From the NCBI RefSeq assembly GCF_029023725.1, contig NZ_CP119075.1, forward strand, positions 1,359,501 through 1,423,500: a DNA stretch of 64,000 nucleotides, in the 5' to 3' direction. The translations under genes and the position numbers were made by a program. This DNA comes from Synoicihabitans lomoniglobus (GTDB lineage Bacteria; Verrucomicrobiota; Verrucomicrobiia; Opitutales; Opitutaceae). Numbering within the stretch: position 1 is the first letter of the stretch; the number at the start of each line of letters is the position of its first letter. A model generated the notes under the pieces. That model ran no database searches and was not told where the DNA came from. It saw nothing but the letters and a program-made list of their open reading frames with translations. Below are positions 46,318 to 57,500 of this stretch, piece by piece.

Positions 46318-47463
46318 TTACGAACGTGACCGCACGCGGCGCGAACGGGTCCAGACGACTACCGCACCGAGGGCCATGGCGGAGAGTCCCCACGCGCTGG
46401 GTTCCGGAACGGCGGAAAAGCTGATCGGGCTGTCGAATCCGACGTAGTGCAGTTCGGCGTGGGAGGACTGCGTGTAGTTGGCGGCGACGATCTGGCCGTT
46501 GGGCGCGACGTTGCCGCTGTTGCCCACGTTGACCAACGGGGCCAGCACCGTGCCAAAAAACGACGCGCCGCCGCCGAGTAGAATGGAATCTACGGTCAGG
46601 GGGTCGGCGTCCGGCGTGATATTCCACAGTAGCTGGTCCATGTTCGTGCCGGCGTTGAAATTCACGCCACTGCCCGAAGGACCGAATATCGCGCTGCCGT
46701 TGGTGCCATTGCGCACATTGACGGCAAACACCACATCGTCGGGGACGTTGATGACGATGTTGTCGATCTTTTCGGTATTGAAATCGAAATCACCGTTGCC
46801 GTTGGCGTCGAAGATCCGACCGGAAAACAGGTTCATGTCCAAATCGAACACGACGACTCCTTCGGTAATGCCGTTGGCCGAAAACGTTAGACTGCCGCTG
46901 TCGAGGGCCAGTGATCCGGTGGCGGAAGCGGTCGCGATCGTGGTGGAGATTCCGGTAAACCCGTTGGAAAGAGCCGTCCAGTCCCAGTTTTCGGGGACAG
47001 CGTTGGTGCGAGGGTCAAGGGCGGCGAGCGCATCGCCCTGGCCGTAGGCGTTGGCGGAGCTCAACACCCCGCCGCTACCGTTGCTGAGACGTTGGTCAAC
47101 GGGGGTGTAGGTCCATCCTCCCGCGAGATTCGGCAGCGAGGCGTGTCCACTGTCGAGGTGGAAGGTGCCGTTGGTGGTGAGTTGCCCCCCCACGTAGAGC
47201 GAAGGGTCCGAGCCCGGTTGAAAGAGATCCGGTCGTTGGGCGATGGCCGTGCCGGAGCCGATAAACAAATCGCCCGAGATCGCCATGCCTCCATGTGTGT
47301 CCTGGGAACCGCTGAAAGTCGCGTTCCCCAGACTGATCAAATTGTAGTTACGGAGTAGACCATCCAATTGGCTGATGCTCTGCTCGACCGCGGTTTGCGC
47401 GCGCAGTGAGAAGGCGGCGATAAACGCCAACCCGACTGCGGAAAAATGGGGACATGTCCTCAT
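46318..47463 (-). CDS. Choice-of-anchor-A PEP-CTERM protein (unit 2)
   Basis: A 381-residue exported protein from ATG 47463. The signal peptide (SAVGLAFIAAFSLRAQ) is followed by the same domain as in unit 1: YNLISLGNATFSGSQDTHGG, MAISGDLFIGSG, PSLYVGGQL, GVNFNAGTNMDQLLWNITPD and GTVLAPLVNVGNSGNVAPNGQ. The sorting signal is VPEPSAWGLSAMALGAVVVW followed by RSRRVRSRS. It is equally spaced from its helical-repeat neighbour as in unit 1 (108 versus 105 bp). A terminator follows at 46230-46256. Likely substrate of the exosortase at 49342-51030. Confidence 0.92.
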   Translation of the reverse strand: MRTCPHFSAVGLAFIAAFSLRAQTAVEQSISQLDGLLRNYNLISLGNATFSGSQDTHGGMAISGDLFIGSGTAIAQRPDLFQPGSDPSLYVGGQLTTNGTFHLDSGHASLPNLAGGWTYTPVDQRLSNGSGGVLSSANAYGQGDALAALDPRTNAVPENWDWTALSNGFTGISTTIATASATGSLALDSGSLTFSANGITEGVVVFDLDMNLFSGRIFDANGNGDFDFNTEKIDNIVINVPDDVVFAVNVRNGTNGSAIFGPSGSGVNFNAGTNMDQLLWNITPDADPLTVDSILLGGGASFFGTVLAPLVNVGNSGNVAPNGQIVAANYTQSSHAELHYVGFDSPISFSAVPEPSAWGLSAMALGAVVVWTRSRRVRSRS

Positions 47464-47571
47464 GACGTTATTACCTAGTGGCCGGAGTAAAAAAGTTGTC
47501 AATTGGCGAAACGAAGTATGCAAAAGTTTCGTGTGAAATGGGTGAAGATTGCCTCGATGCGCCCGCCGGGA

Positions 47572-49296
47572 TCAGAGATTTTGCAGGCGCCTGATTTCAT
47601 CGATTTCGGCCGGGAAAAAGGCTCCGGCGGGAATACTCCCGGCGAGGCGCCGGGCGGTGGGAATATCTCCGCGAGCGGCAAACAAGCGAGCGCCGTAGTA
47701 GGCAAATTCCGGTAGTGCCTTGGCGAGGTCGGGGAGAGCGTTCCACTGCGCCAAAGCATCGTCCACCTTGCCCGATTCGATCGAATACATGAGAGCGCAC
47801 AGCTGTTTGAGTGAAGCGGCTCCGCTCGTGGCATTCGCGCGGGCGAGGATGGAGGGATCCGGCGCTGGGGAGGCGATGGCATCCAGTCGGGCGGCCAAAA
47901 TCAGCGGTCTGATGTCGTCGGGAGCACGCTGGCTCCAATCCGCGAGCAGTTGCCGGAGTTTTTCGCGATGGCCGACCAACATGAACTGCCGGGCCAGAAG
48001 TTGCTTCGCCCACGTCTCGTCGGGTTCGCGCGTGATGACATTTTCCAGCGTCGGCACGAGAAAGTCGGTTTCTTTCCATGCCAAGGCGAGTCTTGCCAGG
48101 GTTTGGAGCGATTGAGGCGTGGATTCGGCGCGAGCTTGGGCGAGCAAATCCCTCCAAGTGCGCATGGCGCGATCCGGGCGATTTTGCAACGAGTCCAATC
48201 GGGCCGCCATGGCGAGCACCGCCGTTTCCACGGGCACAGGGCCAAAGGCTCCTTCGATAACCAAGGGCACCGCCGTGCCCCATTTCCGCTCTGCGAAGGC
48301 GAGCTCGGCCACCGCATGACGCACCGCGCCGGGGGCGCGTTTTTCGGCGGGCAGTTCGTCGATCCATTGGAGGGCGTCCTCACCCCGGCGGATCTCCGAC
48401 ATCCACCGAATGAGCACGACGGTGTCCGCCGGATTTGCAACGGCGTGGTGTTGGAGAAACGTGATGAATGCGTCGAGCAATTGCCCGGAATCCACGGGAA
48501 CAGCGGCATTCTCGAGTGCGACCGCGCGACGCATTACGGCGGCGGCGCTCCGGCCGTCCGAACGACGCGCCGCGTCTCGCACGAGGGCGATCAAACTTCG
48601 CACGGTGTAGGGCGATTGTTCCGCGGCGAGTTGGCCCAGGGTCTCTCGCGCGGTGGCAGCGGAGACGGAGTTGGCCTGAGCGAGTTCAATGATCGCGAGG
48701 TTGTAGCGGGCCCCTTGGTTGGTGGGATTGAGTGCCAGCACCTCAGTCAATGACTCGGCGGCGGCCCACGGCTCTCCGAGGCGCAGTGAGATGGCGGCGG
48801 AAAGTTCGTGGTAGACCTCGTCATGCGTCGAGTTGGAGGCGGAGGCGAGGGCGGAGCGCGCGCGTTCGGGTTGATTGAAGCGGAGTGCTTCGGTGGCGAG
48901 TTTTTGATGCACCTGCGCATCGGACGAACCCAGTCGGACCAGGTTTTCGTAGGCGATCATCGCATCGGGGGACCCCAACTCGGCGAGATGGCGGGCGGTC
49001 TCCGTCCAAACCCGGGGCGCTCCGGGCGCCAATTGAGAGGCGCGCTGCAGGCTCAACAGAAGGCCGCGATAGTTTTCCGCTTCGGCGTGTGCTTGCGCCT
49101 GCCTCAGGGCTCGATCGACCCGCCACTCCAGCACCACGGGACGAACCAAGATCCAGACGGGAAACGCCACCATACCGGCGATGGCAATGCCGGTGACCCA
49201 CCACAAACGAGCCCGCTCGCCAGCGGAAAGGCCGCTGAGGTAGGATCTGAATTTCCGCCGCATTCTGCTTCTCAGCTTTTGCATTCGAGTAAGCAT
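47572..49296 (-). CDS. Membrane-anchored helical-repeat (TPR-like) protein of exosortase unit 2
   Basis: A 574-residue paralogue of the protein at 41957-43675. A very basic N-terminus (MQKLRSRMRRKFRSY) precedes one membrane helix (about 30-53), then WRVDRALRQAQAHAEAENYRGLLLSLQRAS and a series of helical repeats such as RSALASASNSTHDEVYHELSAAISLRLGEPWAAAESLTEVLALNP. No catalytic motif is seen. It diverges from exosortase 2 with 45 bp between starts, so both probably share a promoter region. Conserved size and position in both units suggest that it works physically with the exosortase. Confidence 0.82.
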   Translation of the reverse strand: MLTRMQKLRSRMRRKFRSYLSGLSAGERARLWWVTGIAIAGMVAFPVWILVRPVVLEWRVDRALRQAQAHAEAENYRGLLLSLQRASQLAPGAPRVWTETARHLAELGSPDAMIAYENLVRLGSSDAQVHQKLATEALRFNQPERARSALASASNSTHDEVYHELSAAISLRLGEPWAAAESLTEVLALNPTNQGARYNLAIIELAQANSVSAATARETLGQLAAEQSPYTVRSLIALVRDAARRSDGRSAAAVMRRAVALENAAVPVDSGQLLDAFITFLQHHAVANPADTVVLIRWMSEIRRGEDALQWIDELPAEKRAPGAVRHAVAELAFAERKWGTAVPLVIEGAFGPVPVETAVLAMAARLDSLQNRPDRAMRTWRDLLAQARAESTPQSLQTLARLALAWKETDFLVPTLENVITREPDETWAKQLLARQFMLVGHREKLRQLLADWSQRAPDDIRPLILAARLDAIASPAPDPSILARANATSGAASLKQLCALMYSIESGKVDDALAQWNALPDLAKALPEFAYYGARLFAARGDIPTARRLAGSIPAGAFFPAEIDEIRRLQNL

Positions 49297-49341
49297 GCGA
49301 AGAAACCCTAGACAGAGGGCCAGTCGAAATTTTTGGGGACG

Positions 49342-51030
49342 ATGAATTCACCCGAAATGCCATCAAGAACGCGGGGCGAAAGAGTCGACATTTCAAAGGG
49401 AGCGCGACGTCATGCGGCTCGTATTATGCGCGATGAATTCCCGGTAAAGCCTGTCCATCCGACGCCGCCGGATCGACCGCGGTCCTGGCCGCTGGCAATG
49501 CTCGTGGGCGCGGTTTGGCTGCCGCTGTTGACGCGGCTCAGCCTGTCGTGGCGGAGTGATCCCGAGTTGTGGCATGGTTGGGCGGTGCCGTTGGTGGCGA
49601 TGGGGATAGCCCGCGTGCGATGGCAGGAATGGAGCGGGCCGATGCCGGTGAGTCGCCGTGCTCGCCGGCTTGGCGAGTGGGGCTACGGGGTGGCGCTGGT
49701 ATTGAGCTTGGCCTTACTGCCGGTGATCGAAGCCAATCCCGCCTGGCCGAGCGCGCAATGGCTGGGCGCGGGTCTGGCCACGATCGCGACGTTGTCGATC
49801 CTGGCCGCCTGGGGCGGGCGCGATGCTTGGCGAACATTTGGATTTCCTCTTTTCTTCATGCACACGGCGTTGGCGGCACCGGCTTTGGTGAAAGAACCCG
49901 TGATGGATTTTCTGATGCAGTCCAATGCGTTCATCGCGGCGGAAGTATTATCACTGCTCGGGAAAACAGCCGTGGTGCGCGGGAACCTGATCGAAGTTGA
50001 AGCGGGCGTGATCGGGGTCGAGGAAGCGTGCAGTGGTCTGCGATCGTTGCAGGCCGTGTGGATGTTTGCGTGGATGTTTGGGGCGGTGAATCGGCTCAGG
50101 TGGAGCGGGCGTTGGCAGGTGGTGGGTTTTGCGGTGGCCGCCGCTTGGGTGGGAAACCTGGGACGAACCATGGTGCTGACGTGGCGGATGGAAGACGCGG
50201 GAATCGCGGCGGGTGAGGCCTGGCACGATGCGTCCGGTGTCATCGCGCTGGTGCTCACGCTGGGCGCGGTGTTTGCCTTGGCGGTGCGCGTGGAGTCACG
50301 CCAAGTGGTCGCGCCAGAAGTGACGGCGGCGACGACGATCGCGCCTCGGCCGGTGCCGTTGCAGAGGCGATTGAACGTGCGCTCCCGGTGGGTCGCGGTC
50401 GTGGTGGTGCTGGTGGTCGTGACGGAAGCGGCCACGGCGTGGTGGTATGACGCTCCGGGCGAAGCGACGAGGTTTGAACACTGGTATCTACAGGGCGCAC
50501 CCGAGCGCTGGAAGGAGGTGCCGGTGGATGCAGGTGTGCGGGAGGCGCTGGCGTGTTCCGGTGCCGACCAACTGGAACAAACCCCCGCACCGGGGCAGCC
50601 GCGAGGCATGGGATTGGTGATGCGGTGGCAACGGGATCGCACCATGTTTGCGGCGGGAGCGTTGGCCCATGCTCCGACCGTTTGCATGCCCGCGATTGGG
50701 GGAAGGTTGCAGCGCGAACTCCCGTCCGTGGAGGTGCGATTACCGGACGGGGAATTGAGATTTGCTGCCTACGTTTTCCACACCCGCGGGCGCACGCAGC
50801 ACGTCTTCAACGCGGGATGGAATGTGCAAACGGAATCGCCGATCGTCGTAACGAGCGGCGCGGCGGGTAGCAGCATCCGCCGCGAGCGGTTGGCGCGCGT
50901 GGCGCGGCGCACCAAATTTTCGGAGATCGATCGCGTCGTCCTGGTGGTGGAAGACGCGGTCGATGACGATGCGGCGGTGGCGTGGCTTCGTGCGACGGTC
51001 GCAGAGCTGTTGATACGGCGACAAGATTGA
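49342..51030 (+). CDS. Exosortase fused to an EpsI-like domain (unit 2)
   Basis: A 562-residue paralogue of the unit-1 enzyme. From ATG 49342 it has a 45-residue basic/Pro-rich cytoplasmic N-terminus, then about eight membrane helices. The triad is Cys230 (EEACSGLRSLQAVWMF), Arg275 (VGNLGRTMVLTW) and His295 (GEAWHDASGV). The C-terminal EpsI-like domain includes APTVCMPAIGG and AYVFHTRGRTQHVFNAGWN. An ATG at 49426 is an alternative start that would shorten the N-terminus by 28 residues. It converges on enolase, with the enolase terminator in between. Confidence 0.93.
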   Translation: MNSPEMPSRTRGERVDISKGARRHAARIMRDEFPVKPVHPTPPDRPRSWPLAMLVGAVWLPLLTRLSLSWRSDPELWHGWAVPLVAMGIARVRWQEWSGPMPVSRRARRLGEWGYGVALVLSLALLPVIEANPAWPSAQWLGAGLATIATLSILAAWGGRDAWRTFGFPLFFMHTALAAPALVKEPVMDFLMQSNAFIAAEVLSLLGKTAVVRGNLIEVEAGVIGVEEACSGLRSLQAVWMFAWMFGAVNRLRWSGRWQVVGFAVAAAWVGNLGRTMVLTWRMEDAGIAAGEAWHDASGVIALVLTLGAVFALAVRVESRQVVAPEVTAATTIAPRPVPLQRRLNVRSRWVAVVVVLVVVTEAATAWWYDAPGEATRFEHWYLQGAPERWKEVPVDAGVREALACSGADQLEQTPAPGQPRGMGLVMRWQRDRTMFAAGALAHAPTVCMPAIGGRLQRELPSVEVRLPDGELRFAAYVFHTRGRTQHVFNAGWNVQTESPIVVTSGAAGSSIRRERLARVARRTKFSEIDRVVLVVEDAVDDDAAVAWLRATVAELLIRRQD

Positions 51031-51037
51031 GCGGGCA

Positions 51038-51069
51038 CAAAAAAGCCGATCCCGCGGAGGGGATCGGCT
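51038..51069 (-). terminator. Intrinsic terminator of enolase
   Basis: AGCCGATCCC (51044-51053) pairs with GGGATCGGCT (51060-51069) with a 6-nt loop. Leftwards it is followed by TTTTTTGTG. It lies 30 bp after the enolase stop and close to the exosortase-2 stop, so it may act mainly for enolase. Confidence 0.88.
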
Positions 51070-51098
51070 GAAAGTGAAGCCAGGAACTGAGTTCCGGT

Positions 51099-52490
<1,392 letters not shown>

Positions 52491-52587
52491 TCAAACACGG
52501 TGACGCATGGCAACCAACCGCAGGCCCCGTGCTCGATGCGTGGGCCTTTTCGCGCGGGAGCAGCGAACTGCGTCGTTCGCGATCGGG

Positions 52588-53613
52588 CTAATACGGTGGC
52601 CGCGTGAGCCCGAGTTTATCCAATATCCGCCGCAAAGGCCCCGGGGGTTTGGGACGGATCGAGTCGGGCAATTGGTCCAAATTGCCCTGCACGGCGGCAG
52701 TCCGAAGCACGCTCACGCCATTGTAGTTGCGCACCTGAACAATCTCCGGGGTGAGCAGTTTGGTCGGAATCTGATCGAGGTGACCTTCGTAAGCGGCGGC
52801 ATGCAACGGGGTGTCGCCATGATCGTTGCGATGAAGCAAGAGATCGGTGGTGAGGTGTTCGACGGGAATATGACTGAGCTGACCCGTTTCGGCGGCGGCG
52901 TGAATGGCGGTGAAGCCCGTCTTGCTGGAGATCGTCAGGTTATCGTGAGTCAGAAATGAATCGGGAATCTGGCCCAAATTTCCCGCGATGGCGGCGGCGT
53001 GAAGCACCGTATCGCCCGAGTGCGTTTTGCTCAGCAAAACCTCGATCGTGATCAATTCCGATGGCACTTGGTCGAGGTGTCCGTTCAAAGCAGCCACGTG
53101 CACCACCGTCTCGCCGCTGGCGTTGGTGGTGGCCAGCGTGGTGGCGGTGATTTGGTCGCGGGGAAATTTATCGAGCGTGCCTTGCTCGGCGGCTTCGTGC
53201 AGGAGATTTTGGCCGAGGTCGTTGCGAATGGCGATCACTTCGCTCGTCAACAGCCCGGCCGGCAGGTCGCCCAGACATCCATTGCCGGCAGCGACGTGAT
53301 AGACCGTGTAGCCGCTGTTGCTGCGAGTGAGCAGATTATCGTGCGTCAGAAATTCAGCGGGAACTCCGGCCAGTCCGGCGCCGGAGGCGGCGTGATGCAG
53401 GGGCGTGTAACCGGAGTCGTTCCGGAGTAACAGGTTCCGGGGTGTCAGGATTTCGGGTGGCAACTCGCCCAGTCGTCCGTAGCGCGCCGCGGTGTGGAGC
53501 GCCGTGGTGCCCGCCGCGTTGGGCACACTGAAGTCTGCAGCGTTGATTGCTCGCAGTTCTTCGGGTCCCAGCGAACCATCGCGAAGCCCGACATGAAGAT
53601 CGATGGATTGCAT
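52588..53613 (-). CDS. Ankyrin-repeat protein with nine 33-residue units
   Basis: A 341-residue soluble protein. After about 31 residues it consists of nine contiguous units of exactly 33 residues following the ankyrin consensus (GxTxLHxAAxxGxL). The second half is a fixed variant, xx(L/I)PxxxLTxxxLLxR, for example NDHGDTPLHAAAYEGHLDQIP. This LPxxxLT segment replaces the usual ankyrin beta-hairpin and loop and is repeated almost unchanged. A basic tail ends RILDKLGLTRPPY. There is no signal peptide; likely a cytoplasmic protein-protein interaction module. It stands divergent from a receiver-domain gene. Partner unknown. Confidence 0.88.
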   Translation of the reverse strand: MQSIDLHVGLRDGSLGPEELRAINAADFSVPNAAGTTALHTAARYGRLGELPPEILTPRNLLLRNDSGYTPLHHAASGAGLAGVPAEFLTHDNLLTRSNSGYTVYHVAAGNGCLGDLPAGLLTSEVIAIRNDLGQNLLHEAAEQGTLDKFPRDQITATTLATTNASGETVVHVAALNGHLDQVPSELITIEVLLSKTHSGDTVLHAAAIAGNLGQIPDSFLTHDNLTISSKTGFTAIHAAAETGQLSHIPVEHLTTDLLLHRNDHGDTPLHAAAYEGHLDQIPTKLLTPEIVQVRNYNGVSVLRTAAVQGNLDQLPDSIRPKPPGPLRRILDKLGLTRPPY

Positions 53614-53736
53614 ACTGCTAATAGGTTGAAAGCGTCCGATCCGTCATCGTTGCTGGCAAAACAAAAAAATACCCCTGGTTCGTGCGCCGCTTTGAGTTTG
53701 CCAATAGGTAGCAATATTTCTCTCTCTTGATCTCAC

Positions 53737-54159
53737 ATGAGTTCCACCCCTGCAGAATCTCCGACTCCAGCCGCACCTCGTGCCGCCATTCTACTGGTTG
53801 ATGATGAGGAATCACTGCTCGACATCTTTGTTTCCGCCTTGTCGCCGGATTATGAATGCATGACGGCCACGTCGTCGCGGGAAGCGGAATTTATTTTGCG
53901 CAAAAATTCCTTCAAGGTGGTTATCGCGGACCATCTCATGCCCGGCGGCAACGGCATGAGTTTTCTGGTCAGAGCGCGCGAAGAGTATCCCCACATGCAG
54001 CGCGTGTTGGTCACCGGCTACATGAAACCGGAAATGTTGCTCCGGAGCGTGAACGAGGCCGCCCTGTTTCGCTATTTGCTCAAACCGGTGTCGCTGACCG
54101 AACTCGTCAACGTCACGGCCGAAGCGGTCAAGTTGCACGACCTGTCGGTCAAGGGGTGA
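53737..54159 (+). CDS. Single-domain response regulator (receiver) 1
   Basis: A 140-residue stand-alone receiver domain. Acidic pocket residues Asp22 and Asp23 (LLVDDEESLL), phospho-acceptor Asp65 in VVIADHLMPGG, the Thr in VLVTGYMKPE and the Lys in LLKPVSL are all present. A 14-residue Pro/Ala/Ser tail precedes the domain. There is no output domain, so it must act through protein contact, like CheY or phosphorelay proteins. It is followed 13 bp later by a second receiver, probably in the same transcript. No cognate histidine kinase is adjacent; the nearest is the hybrid kinase at 12739-14352. Confidence 0.92.
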   Translation: MSSTPAESPTPAAPRAAILLVDDEESLLDIFVSALSPDYECMTATSSREAEFILRKNSFKVVIADHLMPGGNGMSFLVRAREEYPHMQRVLVTGYMKPEMLLRSVNEAALFRYLLKPVSLTELVNVTAEAVKLHDLSVKG

Positions 54160-54172
54160 GTTCGCACCGATC

Positions 54173-54562
54173 ATGACGGCGGACCACTCTGATTCCGCGA
54201 CACTACCGTCCATTCTGGTGGTCGACGACGAGCCGGATTTGCTGATCGTCATGGCGGCGCGTCTGAAGGACGACTATCACGTGGAAGTCGCCTCGTCTGC
54301 GGCGGAAGCCGATGTGCTGCTCGGCATGCAGCATTTCGATTTGGTGATATCCGATCATTTGATGCCGAACGAGGAGGGGTTGGAGTTTCTCATGCGGGTG
54401 GCGCAGCACTTCCCGGCGACCAAGCGCATTCTCGTGACGGGCTATTTGAATCCGGAACTGATTTCGCGGGCACAGACCCTGGCCGATTTGAGCGGTTATC
54501 TCGTCAAACCCATCGAAGGACAGCAACTGCTCGCGGCCGTGGCCGGAGCGTTGGCCACTTAA
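54173..54562 (+). CDS. Single-domain response regulator (receiver) 2
   Basis: A 129-residue stand-alone receiver. Asp18 and Asp19 (ILVVDDEPDLL), phospho-acceptor Asp61 in LVISDHLMPNEEGL, Thr in ILVTGYLNPE and Lys in YLVKPIEG are visible. It shares the unusual DHLMP and (V)LVTGY(M/L)xPE segments with receiver 1, so the two are likely paralogues from a tandem duplication. The stop region overlaps the end of the convergent uvrA gene by 4 nt. Acts presumably in the same phosphotransfer pathway. Confidence 0.92.
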   Translation: MTADHSDSATLPSILVVDDEPDLLIVMAARLKDDYHVEVASSAAEADVLLGMQHFDLVISDHLMPNEEGLEFLMRVAQHFPATKRILVTGYLNPELISRAQTLADLSGYLVKPIEGQQLLAAVAGALAT

Positions 54563-57500
54563 GCACGGTCAATTTTCTCGCGCAAATACGGCGCCGTGAC
54601 CGAACGCGCCCGCTTCATCAATCCGGCGAGGTTGCCCTGATAGAGCAGCCGTCCGCCGTCGGGACCTCCGGTCGGGCCGAGTTCGATCACGTAGTCGGCT
54701 TCGGCGATCAGATCGAGGTGATGCTCGATCACGACGACCGAATGCCCCTGATCGACCAACGAGTGCAGCAGGTGGATGAGCTTTTCACAGTCGCTCAAAT
54801 GCAGGCCGATCGTAGGTTCCTCCAGCAGGTAAAGGTTGTGCGGTTGCTGGCCGCGGCTGCGTTCGGTGTAGGAGGCCAGTCCGCGCGACAATTCAGCGAT
54901 CAACTTGAGGCGCTGCGCTTCGCCGCCGGAGAGCGATGGCGAGCTCTGGCCAAGAGTCAGGTAGCCCAGGCCGCAGTCGACCATTAGCTGGCAGATGGCG
55001 CCAAGTTGGCTGTGAAAGGAGAAAAATGCCGCCGCTTCTTCGAAGGTCAGTCGCAGCACATCGCCGATGGTGCGATCGTTCCACGTTACGTCATCGAGCT
55101 CCGGGCCGTAGCGCGATCCACCGCAGTCGTCGCAGGGGAGGAACGTGTCCGGCATGAACGCCATTTCGAGTTTGATGCGTCCGCCGCCCGCACAGGTCTC
55201 GCAGCGCCCGCCGGCGGTGTTGAAGGAAAACCGACTGGCGGTGTATCCACGAATCTTGGACTCCGGCAGGGACGCGAAAAATTGTCGGATCAAATCAAAA
55301 ATGCCGAGATAAGTGGCCGGCGTGGAGCGCGGTGTTTTCCCGATGGGCGATTGATCGACTTCGATCACGGTCTTGAATGGCAGCGCTCCGCTGAGCTCAC
55401 CGAACGGGGCACCCTCCATGGCTTCTTCCACGTCGTCAAACGCGCCCATTTTGACCAAGGTGGCGCCGGTGAGGCGGGTCTTTTTGGCCTTGATGGCAGC
55501 GCTCACCGCCGGTCTCAGCACGTCCCGAAACAGCGTCGATTTACCGGCCCCGCTGGGGCCCACCGCCATGACGAGACGTCCGAGCGGCAGATTGAGGTCG
55601 AATCCCTGCAGGTTGCGGAAGCTGACCTTGCTGAGCTTTAACCAATCGGTGGCTCGACCCGGGCCGCGGGGGGCGGGCAGGCTCCGGTAGGCTCCCTTGA
55701 TGGGATGCGCGATACCCTTGGCGAGGAACAGGCCGGTGAGGGATTGGGCGTTGGCTTGGATCTCGGCGGGCGTGCCGGCCGCCAGCAACTCGCCGCCATG
55801 GGTGCCGGCACCGGGACCCAAGTCGACGATGCGATCGGCGTGGAGCATGAGTTCGTCGTCGTGCTCGACGACCAGCAGGGAGTTGCCCTTGTCGCGGAGG
55901 GATTCGAGCGTGGCGATCAGGCGGTCGTTGTCGCGGGCGTGCAAGCCGATGCTGGGTTCGTCGAGCACGTAGAGCACGCCGGCAAGATTGGTGCCGAGTT
56001 GGGCGGCCAGACGAATACGCTGAGCTTCACCGCCCGAGAGCGTGGCGGTGGGCCGCTCCAGCGCGAGGTAACCGAGTCCCACGTGATCGAGAAATTTCAG
56101 GCGTTCCTCAATCTGCGGCAGGATGTCCCGGAGAATAATTTTGCTGCGAGTATCCGATTTTAGGTTACGCAGGTTCTTCAAAACCGCTTCGGCGGTGCCC
56201 CGCAGCAGATCGGGCAAGGAGATGGGCGGCTGGCGTCCCTTCAGGGGCAGTTTCACGGCCCGGGAAACGCGGTTCAAACGGTCGCCCAGGCACTGAGGGC
56301 AGGGCGTTGATGATGCGTCGGATTTTTCGCTTAAGCCGGCCGACAGGTCCGCGATCTCCGGGGGCAGGTCGTCCTTGTCGTTTTTCGCCGCCATCCAGCC
56401 GAAGATGCGTCCGTGTCCGCGGCAGGCCGGGCACCAGCCGCGCGGGGAATTGTGCGAGAAATGTTTGGGATCGAGCTCCGGAAACGATTCGCCGGACTCC
56501 AAGTCGGTGCGCGTGGTGGAAAACCAGGACAGCACTTCGCCGGCGGGGTTGATGAGGAAACAGCCGCCTTTGCCGAGGCGGAGCGCCTCCTGCAAGGCAG
56601 TGCCGAGTTCGGTGGCGGCGAGGGTCTTGAGATCGGCCACCACCACCTCGACATCGTGTTCCTTGTAGCGGTCGAGTTTGGTGAACGCGTCGACGGGAAA
56701 TACGCGTCCGTCCGCACGCATGAGTTCAAACCCATGACGCTCGATCCACTTCGCGATCGGCTCGTGGTGTCCCTTGCGGCCACGAATCAGCGGCGCGCAC
56801 AAATACAGATGTTTGGCGCGGCGGGCCTGGGGGCTGCGCAGCACGCGAGTTAGCAATTGGCGGAGCTGGGCCGGGCTCAGCGGTTCGACCGGTCGGTCGG
56901 AGTCCGGATGATGCTGCACCCCCATGCGGGCGTAGAGCAGGCGCAAATATTGGGCTACTTCAGTAATGGTCGCCACGGTTGATTTGCGGGAGCCGCGCGT
57001 GATGCGTTGCTCGATGGCCACGGTGGGTGGGATGCCGCCCAAGTGATCGATGGCGGGTCGCGGCAACTGCTCCACAAATTGCCGGGCGTAGGCCGACATG
57101 GATTCCATGAAGCGCCGTTGGCCCTCGGCGAACACGATGTCGAAGGCCAACGTGGATTTACCCGAACCCGACACCCCCGTGACCACGATCAATTCGTTGT
57201 GGGGCAGATTCAGGGACAGGTTCTTCAGGTTGTTCTCCCGCGCCCCCACGATCGACAGTCCGGAGGCTCGAACGGGCATCGCAACAGCTGATTCAGCAGC
57301 AAGTAACGGCATTTTGTCACCTATTAGGTGACAAGTGGGATCGAGGGCTTCGCGGAGATACGGGGACGTGGCGGTGGCGGCGCGACCGGTGAGGGCGGCG
57401 ATGGTTTCGGGCGGGGCTTCGGCGATGATGCGACCGCCGTCGGCGCCGGCTTCGGGCCCGATTTCGATGAGCCAATCGGCGGCTTTCAGCACGTCGAGAT

